A stretch of 11,519 bases of DNA from positions 1 to 11,519 of the forward strand of contig UQJE01000077.1 of assembly GCA_900541345.1 (NCBI GenBank). The letters run 5' to 3'. Below the pieces are notes generated by a model. The model worked only from the letters and a program-made list of their open reading frames with translations, ran no database searches and had not been told where the DNA came from. Below, one piece after another: positions 7,583-11,519 of the stretch. The position numbers and the translations under genes were made by a program. Every line of letters begins with the position of its first letter. Positions within the stretch are counted from its first letter, which is position 1. The stretch comes from an uncultured Blautia sp. (GTDB lineage: Bacteria; Bacillota; Clostridia; Lachnospirales; Lachnospiraceae).

Positions 7583-7743
7583 TATTTTTCTGAAAATATA
7601 AAACAACAATTGAGAACATTATTACCGGATCTCATCAATAACATTTTGTTCCAAAAACGCTTTCATTATGATGCTCTGAGGAAGAGGTCTGGAATTCATT
7701 GGTATTCCAAAAGTCGTTTGGTAACAGCGTCTTTGATTGTATG
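7583..7743. other. Intergenic stretch with overlapping inverted repeats, no gene recognised
   Basis: This stretch lies after the stop of the secreted-protein gene. GGAAT (7691-7695) can pair with ATTCC (7704-7708), and CCAAA (7707-7711) with TTTGG (7717-7721). The two stems share bases 7707-7708 and so exclude each other. Neither is followed by a T-run on either strand, so I do not call a terminator. No coding frame here resembles a family I know. Confidence 0.3.
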
Positions 7744-8235
7744 TTAGTCTACACTTTCCTCAGGATTACTTGCACGAATACTCTCCATAAATCCGGACGG
7801 ATCTCCTTCCTTTGCTTTTCTGATGTTGCCATGAAGGTATTTTCTGGTCGCATCATCACAGCGGTCTTCTCCCATGTAAGGCATATCGAACGCTGTTTCC
7901 AGTGTTTCCAATGCTTTCTCTGCCTGTTTTGGATCTGTCTGATAAGTATCCAGCCATTCTTTTATCCATGTATATTCCCAGAGAATGGAAGCTCTTGTGT
8001 CCCCATAGCCTACTTGAAAAGATGTACCTTTCTCTTCTCCTTCCAGTGTTTCCGGTAATGTGGTACCTTCCGGCCAGTCCAGCTTTTCCAATGTTTCCAG
8101 ATATTCCGTTTCTATGTGTGCAAAATCTGTAAATCCTTTTACATCAGAATCCGCGTGTGTCCATCCTGCCACCGTTAAACAAAGAAGTATTACAAAACTT
8201 ACAAGAACTGGCTTTACTGTTTTCTTTTTTTTCAT
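7744..8235 (-). CDS. Secreted protein of unknown function downstream of the VanRS-like pair
   Basis: This is a 163-residue protein that I do not recognise. It opens with a classic signal peptide: a basic start (MKKKKTVK), a hydrophobic core at about 9-25 and a likely cleavage site after THA at residue 28. No lipobox cysteine follows, so it is probably released or loosely held at the wall. The mature part (about 135 residues) is acidic and rich in Glu, Trp and Tyr, with a single cysteine (C126). It includes WEYTWIKEWLDTY near 86-98 and a helical ALETLETAFDMPY stretch. No membrane helix or sortase signal follows. The start at 8235 is chosen because AGGAGG stands eight bases before the ATG; an upstream start at 8286 would add 17 residues ahead of the signal peptide. 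Its position after the VanS-like kinase, behind VanR-like boxes, makes it the likely output of that system. Confidence 0.85.
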   Translation of the reverse strand: MKKKKTVKPVLVSFVILLCLTVAGWTHADSDVKGFTDFAHIETEYLETLEKLDWPEGTTLPETLEGEEKGTSFQVGYGDTRASILWEYTWIKEWLDTYQTDPKQAEKALETLETAFDMPYMGEDRCDDATRKYLHGNIRKAKEGDPSGFMESIRASNPEESVD

Positions 8236-8306
8236 GGTTATATCCTCCTGAATGATATTGAAATATTTTTCTACGTTTTTACGCATTTTCTCAGAGCATT
8301 TGTACT

Positions 8307-8312
8307 ATTATA
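8307..8312 (-). promoter_or_regulatory. TATAAT -10 element ahead of the secreted-protein gene
   Basis: A perfect TATAAT lies on the minus strand about 70 bp before the ATG at 8235, directly after the hairpin U-tract. At 17 bp spacing the -35 would be TATCAG, which is poor. Either an activator is needed, or the element is part of the T-rich terminator tail by chance. Confidence 0.35.
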
Positions 8313-8358
8313 AGAAAAAGACCTTTGCTCTGATAGGGTTATTGTATCAGAACAAAAG
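8313..8358 (-). terminator. Rho-independent terminator, or attenuator, between the VanS-like kinase and the secreted-protein gene
   Basis: On the minus strand, 8358-8345 pairs with 8335-8322 in a 14-bp stem around a 9-base loop. Two of the pairs are G·U, and TCTTTTTCTT follows immediately. This is a convincing intrinsic terminator for transcripts leaving the kinase gene. Because boxes and a possible promoter lie upstream at 8398-8429, it could instead sit in the 5' leader of the secreted-protein gene and act as an attenuator. Confidence 0.75.
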
Positions 8359-8397
8359 CCTTCTTTTCTTTGTTTCCTCACAAGGAATTCCTCTTAT

Positions 8398-8429
8398 TTT
8401 ATACGGAATTTCTTACGATTTTCTTACGA
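8398..8429 (-). promoter_or_regulatory. Tandem VanR-box-like repeats with possible -10
   Basis: The minus-strand 10-mer TCGTAAGAAA occurs twice exactly (8420-8429 and 8409-8418), 11 bp apart and in the same orientation. The distal copy overlaps the kinase stop codon. The spacing is that of an OmpR-class dimer site. The sequence resembles the TCGTA-GAAA box that I recall from enterococcal VanR-controlled promoters. A TATAAA -10-like hexamer follows at 8398-8403. The proximal box lies within what would be the -10/-35 spacer, so the exact promoter is uncertain. The repeat itself is directly visible. Confidence 0.6.
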
Positions 8430-9503
8430 AACGGGAAGAATGACCGTAAACCGGATGATTTCCTGTTCACTCTCAGCAAAAATCCTTCCCTTATGAAGTT
8501 CTACAATCTGTTTTGCAATGGCAAGACCAAGTCCTGTACCACCGCTTGTACTTCTCTCTACATCCAACCGGTAAAACTGTTCAAAAATCAACGACAGTTT
8601 TTCTCTGGAAATGGTGTTTCCATGATTCTCAAATCTTATGGTCACCTCTTCACCCGCCAATTCTGCAGTAATAGTAATCGTGGTGTCCAAAAAGCTGTAA
8701 ATGATCGCATTGCGCAGCAAATTGTCAAACACCCTCTGAATCTTATCCGCATCGCAGCGAAGAAACAGATTTTCGGGCACGTCAAGACTGCATTGAAGAC
8801 CTTTTTCCTGCAGCATGGGCTGAAACTCAAAGGTCAACTGTTCCAGCAGGAGGGTCAGGTTGATTTCTGTATATTGCAATGTAATCTCCGACAGGTTGAA
8901 TCTTGTAATCTCAAAAAATTCATTGATCAGATCTTCCAACCGATGTGCCTTATTTCTGGCAATAGCAAGATATTTTTCCCTCACTTCCTCTGAAATCTGA
9001 GGTTCGTCGTGTAATAATGTCAGATATCCGATCACGGAAGAAAGCGGCGTTTTCAGATCATGAGCCAGATACATGATCAGATCGTTCTTCCTACGCTCAT
9101 TTTCTTTTGCAAGACGCGCATTCTGCTCTGCTTCCTGTTTTAACGCGTTGATCTTCACGGCAATATCACTGAGTTCTGGCGAAAGCTCAATATAATCCGT
9201 ATTTTTATCAAACATTTTTCCGGTTGCCGCCTGTAATTCATAGACATAACTGACTACTTTTTTTATGAGCCGATAGGTCAGCCACATAATACAGAGCACC
9301 CATACGACAATCCCCGCCACATATGCATAAAGCGCTCTGTAATACCAAAAGAAAAATTCCCCAAACCATCGACGCGACAGACTCGAAGCATCCAGCACAA
9401 TGGTACCTATCATTACGATCACGGAGCAGATTGCAATCTGTACAAAATAACCTTTTAACAGAGTTCCTAGCAGAAAATTTTTCCCCTTTTTATTCAATCT
9501 CAT
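8424..9503 (-). CDS. VanS-like sensor histidine kinase
   Basis: This 359-residue kinase has two membrane helices (about 18-37 and 60-80) around a short outer loop of some 22 residues. A HAMP-like linker follows, then the DHp domain with MYLAHDLKTPLSSVIGYLTLL and phosphoacceptor H148. The N-box has N261 and N265. The G1 region is ENHGNTIS instead of DxGxG, and G2 is GGTGLGL at 321-327. This H-box neighbourhood, the following EFFEITRFN, the unusual G1 and FEQFYRLDVERS together are what I know from VanS proteins of glycopeptide resistance clusters. The family is widespread beyond resistance operons, so this is a homolog and not evidence of vancomycin resistance. It overlaps the regulator gene by 14 bp. 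The next gene is a secreted protein, with no vanH, vanA/G or vanX visible. Confidence 0.93.
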   Translation of the reverse strand: MRLNKKGKNFLLGTLLKGYFVQIAICSVIVMIGTIVLDASSLSRRWFGEFFFWYYRALYAYVAGIVVWVLCIMWLTYRLIKKVVSYVYELQAATGKMFDKNTDYIELSPELSDIAVKINALKQEAEQNARLAKENERRKNDLIMYLAHDLKTPLSSVIGYLTLLHDEPQISEEVREKYLAIARNKAHRLEDLINEFFEITRFNLSEITLQYTEINLTLLLEQLTFEFQPMLQEKGLQCSLDVPENLFLRCDADKIQRVFDNLLRNAIIYSFLDTTITITAELAGEEVTIRFENHGNTISREKLSLIFEQFYRLDVERSTSGGTGLGLAIAKQIVELHKGRIFAESEQEIIRFTVILPVS

Positions 9504-10188
9504 ATCCCACTCCCCATATGGTTTTAATAAATCTTGGTTTCCGTGGCGGTTCTTCCAGTTTTTCCCTGAGACGCCCGATATGCGCCATCACCGTGTTGTT
9601 ATTGTTCAGATATTTTTCCTTCCATACCGCCTCAAATAACTCTTCTGATGGAACAACCTTTCCCTGATGTTCACATAAATACCAGAGAATGGAAAACTCA
9701 ATGGGGGTCAACGATACTTCTCTGCCAAATAAAAAACATTTGTGACTGTTTTTATTGATCACAAGCCCTCTGATATCATACTCTGTTTTTTCCGCAGGCT
9801 GGCTGGAAATGGATACATTATATCTGGAGCACCGCCTTAACTGGGTTTTTACCCGCGCCACCACCTCCAGTGGATTAAATGGCTTCGTAATATAATCATC
9901 CGCTCCAATGGTCAGACCCATGATCTTGTCGCTGTCCTCTATTTTGGCAGTGAGCATAATTACCGGAAAGAAAAACTTTTCCCGAATCTTCTGGCAGATA
10001 CGAAATCCGTCAATGTCCGGCAGCATCACATCCAGAATAGCCAGATCGATTTCTGTTTTTTCCATACACCGCAGAGCATCCCTTCCATTATAAACTTTGT
10101 AAACCTCGTAATGATCGTTTTGCAGATAAACTTCCAGCAAGTCAGCAATCTCCTTTTCGTCATCTACAATCAAAATTTTTTCATTCAT
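9490..10188 (-). CDS. VanR-like response regulator, OmpR family
   Basis: This 232-residue regulator begins MNEKILIVDDEKEIADLLEVYL, much as VanR proteins do. The receiver shows the D9/D10/E11 acidic cluster, phosphoacceptor D53 (AILDVMLPDIDGF) and K102 in ITKPFNPLEVVARVK. The winged-helix domain (about 130-231) has AHIGRLREKLEEPPRKPRFIKTIWGVGYEIE. GAGGGAGA lies a few bases before the ATG. It is followed by the kinase with a 14-bp overlap, giving one transcription unit. The TCGTAAGAAA repeats beyond the kinase are its most likely binding site. I see no copy of that box in front of the regulator itself, so autoregulation through it is not supported here. Confidence 0.94.
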   Translation of the reverse strand: MNEKILIVDDEKEIADLLEVYLQNDHYEVYKVYNGRDALRCMEKTEIDLAILDVMLPDIDGFRICQKIREKFFFPVIMLTAKIEDSDKIMGLTIGADDYITKPFNPLEVVARVKTQLRRCSRYNVSISSQPAEKTEYDIRGLVINKNSHKCFLFGREVSLTPIEFSILWYLCEHQGKVVPSEELFEAVWKEKYLNNNNTVMAHIGRLREKLEEPPRKPRFIKTIWGVGYEIE

Positions 10189-10319
10189 TCTGTCTCCCTC
10201 TTATCTTTCCGTTGAATATAAGGACTTCTCATCATTACCGGGATTTTCTTCACTGATTTTCTTTTTTCTCCCAATACTGTTTCAACGCAAACCGTGATTT
10301 TTTTAATATCTTTTTCCAT
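10185..10319 (-). CDS. Possible 44-residue basic ORF linking grpB-like gene and VanR-like gene
   Basis: The whole gap between the GrpB-family gene and the regulator is open in one minus-strand frame. An ATG at 10319, inside the last codons of the GrpB gene, starts 44 codons ending in a TGA that overlaps the regulator's ATG by four bases. The peptide is rich in Lys/Arg and has no membrane helix. The ATGA overlap is typical of translational coupling. Against it, there is no clear ribosome site before the ATG, and a 44-codon open frame can occur by chance. I recognise no family. Confidence 0.25.
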   Translation of the reverse strand: MEKDIKKITVCVETVLGEKRKSVKKIPVMMRSPYIQRKDKRETE

Positions 10320-10863
10320 ATATCAACTTTGCTTTTTCTGTATACCTTTGAACAAATTCTTTTTTGGCATTCGTATAACCATCTCTATCAAATTCATAAT
10401 TTTTCCATAATTTCAATTTCATTTTCTCATATTCAATCGCAATATTGGTATTTTCCACGAGATAATCTCTAAAATATAATTCGTCGTTATCCCCCACATA
10501 CCGTAAATGCAGATGAAATACCTTTTCGGCAAATCCTTTCTCTGTATATCCCTTGTTAAAAGATACTCTGTTGGAAGTTTCGGACATGCAAATATATCCA
10601 CTTTTCACAATCCGTTCCTTATAATCTGACAACTTATCATTTTGGGGAATTTCTATAAGAATATCAATAATTGGTTTCGCAAAGATAGAACCAATCGCCG
10701 TGCTTCCTATATGACTGATCCTGTCTGTTTCAGGAAGTCTGTTTTTCAAAAAGTTTTCTTCATCTGCATACCATTCTTTCCAACAGGGCTGATATTCTAC
10801 CAAATAAATAGGAAATAACTTCCATAATTCTGTCAAACTCATTTCCGATAATTTTTTTTGCAT
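10303..10863 (-). CDS. GrpB-family protein (UPF0157, nucleotidyltransferase-like fold)
   Basis: This 186-residue soluble protein matches the GrpB/COG2320 family in length and signature. HIGSTAIGS at 51-59 and KPIIDILIEI at 63-72 form the GS...D core of a nucleotidyltransferase-like fold. A histidine-rich FHLHLRYV stretch follows in the middle, and a charged helical tail with YTNAKKEFVQRYTEKAK comes last. Family members are predicted nucleotidyltransferases. Their reaction is not established, and the name GrpB does not mean a chaperone role. AAGGAAG precedes the ATG at 10863 by about six bases. It lies between a small membrane protein and the VanR-like pair on the same strand, with no terminator visible on either side, so co-transcription is possible. 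No functional link to the regulators is evident. Confidence 0.88.
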   Translation of the reverse strand: MQKKLSEMSLTELWKLFPIYLVEYQPCWKEWYADEENFLKNRLPETDRISHIGSTAIGSIFAKPIIDILIEIPQNDKLSDYKERIVKSGYICMSETSNRVSFNKGYTEKGFAEKVFHLHLRYVGDNDELYFRDYLVENTNIAIEYEKMKLKLWKNYEFDRDGYTNAKKEFVQRYTEKAKLIYGKRY

Positions 10864-10935
10864 GTCTCGCTTCCTTCACAATGTAACCACTCTCTTTTTC
10901 GATCCAGTACTCTAACATTCCTCATCGCTCTTTTT

Positions 10936-10951
10936 CTGCCTATTTTGGCAG
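10936..10951. repeat. Short inverted repeat after the 74-residue gene
   Basis: CTGCC and GGCAG form a 5-bp stem with a 6-base loop, directly after the TAA of the small membrane protein gene. On the minus strand it is followed by A residues and not T, so it is not a standard terminator for that gene. It may only slow polymerase or be chance. Confidence 0.3.
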
Positions 10952-10952
10952 T

Positions 10953-11177
10953 TTATTGTGCCGCCGCCTTTTTTCTCAACATAACCGCCACAATAATACA
11001 TACTGCAATGCCGATTCCAAAAGGAATCCCGGTGAAAAGCGCTGTCCATTCTGGCGCGCTGCATCCACCATACTGAACGCACCACTGCATATTGCAGAAA
11101 TGATAAGCTACAACCGCACACATAACATGACTAAGTATCAATGCTAATGCGAAAAACAGATTACTCATCTTCTTCAT
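10953..11177 (-). CDS. Small cysteine-containing membrane protein, function unknown
   Basis: This 74-residue protein has two hydrophobic helices (about 7-27 and 48-67) and ends in a basic cytoplasmic tail (LRKKAAAQ). The loop between the helices is short and carries three cysteines in CNMQWCVQYGGC (28, 33, 39). Two further cysteines, C20 and C60, lie in the helices. The loop cysteines could form disulfides if they face outward, or bind metal; nothing in the sequence decides. AGGAGGG before the ATG at 11177 is a very strong ribosome site and overlaps the stop codon of the fragment upstream. I have a sense of similar small proteins in Clostridia but no named family. Confidence 0.7.
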   Translation of the reverse strand: MKKMSNLFFALALILSHVMCAVVAYHFCNMQWCVQYGGCSAPEWTALFTGIPFGIGIAVCIIVAVMLRKKAAAQ

Positions 11178-11187
11178 AAAATCCCTC

Positions 11188-11343
11188 CTATTTTTTTGTG
11201 CTCTTTAAGAGCAAAACTGCTCCGATAACGATAGCCGCAATACATAGAATCAGAAAAATCCCATTTCTATCCATGTGAATCGCAGAGGATTGACTTAATT
11301 GGCCAGAAACATCAGGATTTAACGCTTGCTTTCGGGTTTGCCC
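11188..11343 (-). pseudogene. C-terminal membrane-anchor fragment, probably part of a broken gene
   Basis: One minus-strand frame is open from 11343 to a TAG at 11188-11190. The encoded end is a polar stretch (NPDVSGQLSQSSAIH), then one hydrophobic helix (GIFLILCIAAIVIGAVLLL) and a basic tail KSTKK. This is the layout of a C-terminally anchored surface protein, though no LPXTG is seen. The only ATG (11274) lies right before the helix and has no ribosome site. It would give a 28-residue membrane peptide. The stop codon runs into the AGGAGGG of the next gene, as in a real operon. I think it is the tail of a gene damaged upstream, but a genuine 28-residue peptide is possible. Confidence 0.35.
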
Positions 11344-11435
11344 TCAATGATATGTGCAAAAGTTCCATACCTTGCAAGCAGTATTATCGTTGGATTATTT
11401 ATATTTCCATATTTTAAAAATATTATATTATTTTG
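11319..11435 (-). pseudogene. Startless open frame that may continue into the anchor fragment by frameshift
   Basis: This minus-strand frame is open for 38 codons between two stops and has no ATG. Its end reads ARYGTFAHIIEGKPESKR, and its last codons overlap the start of the anchor fragment in another frame. A single-base shift near 11325-11335 would join the two into one plausible protein. The DNA further up (11400-11440) is extremely A/T-rich and looks non-coding. Low confidence. Confidence 0.2.
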
Positions 11436-11441
11436 TTAAAT

Positions 11442-11519
11442 TCAAATTTGCTTGACTATAGTAAACAAAACCGATACAAGGATCGATAGCACAATACTGA
11501 TGATTGGCCAATGTTTTTT
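11442..11519 (-). CDS. Partial membrane-protein gene running off the right edge
   Basis: Twenty-five codons and a TGA are visible on the minus strand. They begin with KKHWP, followed by a hydrophobic helix (IISIVLSILVSVLFTIV) and KQI. This is either the C-terminal helix of a larger protein that starts outside the window, or the basic start and signal-like helix of a gene cut short by a stop. The family cannot be named. Confidence 0.4.
   Translation of the reverse strand, partial: KKHWPIISIVLSILVSVLFTIVKQI

Noticed and set aside
7421..7747. Plus-strand 108-codon frame spanning a regulator start and the intergenic gap
   Set aside because: Its first part is antisense to the regulator, its middle crosses a good minus-strand promoter and it matches no family. 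I considered a transposase remnant but found no convincing motif.
8236..8286. Upstream ATG extending the secreted protein by 17 residues
   Set aside because: AGGAGG lies eight bases before the ATG at 8235, and the extension would bury the signal peptide.
8370..8993. Plus-strand 207-codon open frame
   Set aside because: It lies almost wholly antisense to the VanS-like kinase, which has complete motifs. The plus-strand protein is low-complexity with no recognisable domain or ribosome site.
10864..10952. Small minus-strand frame continuing in frame after the 74-residue gene's stop
   Set aside because: It contains only a weak ribosome site, overlaps the GrpB start and has no recognisable features. 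Most likely chance.
1..11519. CRISPR array, tRNA, rRNA, insertion sequence ends or att sites
   Set aside because: I saw no regularly spaced repeats, cloverleaf-like or ribosomal sequences, transposase domains or matched terminal repeats.

Overview
The window reads as low-to-mid GC Firmicutes DNA, most like gut Clostridia of the Lachnospiraceae type. I base this on AGGAGG-type ribosome binding sites, A/T-rich intergenic DNA and protein families common in that group. This is pattern recognition, not a database result. Every gene I accept lies on the minus strand, so the biological reading order runs from high to low coordinates.

In that order: a decayed or partial stretch at the right edge (11188-11519) holds the tail of a membrane protein and fragments that look like a surface-protein end. 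Next come a 74-residue cysteine-containing membrane protein (10953-11177) and a GrpB-family protein (10303-10863). A VanR/VanS-like two-component pair follows (9490-10188 and 8424-9503). Below it is a secreted protein of unknown function (7744-8235), preceded by tandem VanR-box-like repeats, a strong hairpin with a U-tract and a TATAAT element.

A second response regulator/kinase pair follows (6834-7517 and 5980-6846); its kinase has no visible membrane segment. This pair precedes an ABC exporter of the MacB/LolD type: ATPase 5154-5849 and a large double-FtsX permease 2639-5167. A cluster of TCACA/TGTGA repeats sits at the exporter promoter.

A third regulator/kinase pair (1765-2457 and 827-1768) is followed by an odd gene (34-738). 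It joins the first quarter of an ABC ATPase in frame to the rear part of an ABC-2-type membrane permease, apparently a deletion scar of a bacitracin/lantibiotic-type exporter.

Together the window looks like a cell-envelope or antimicrobial-peptide response island. It has three OmpR-class regulator/kinase pairs in tandem, each followed by a plausible output: a secreted protein, a double-FtsX exporter, and a now-damaged peptide exporter. No vancomycin resistance enzymes, mobile-element genes, tRNAs, rRNAs or CRISPR arrays were seen.
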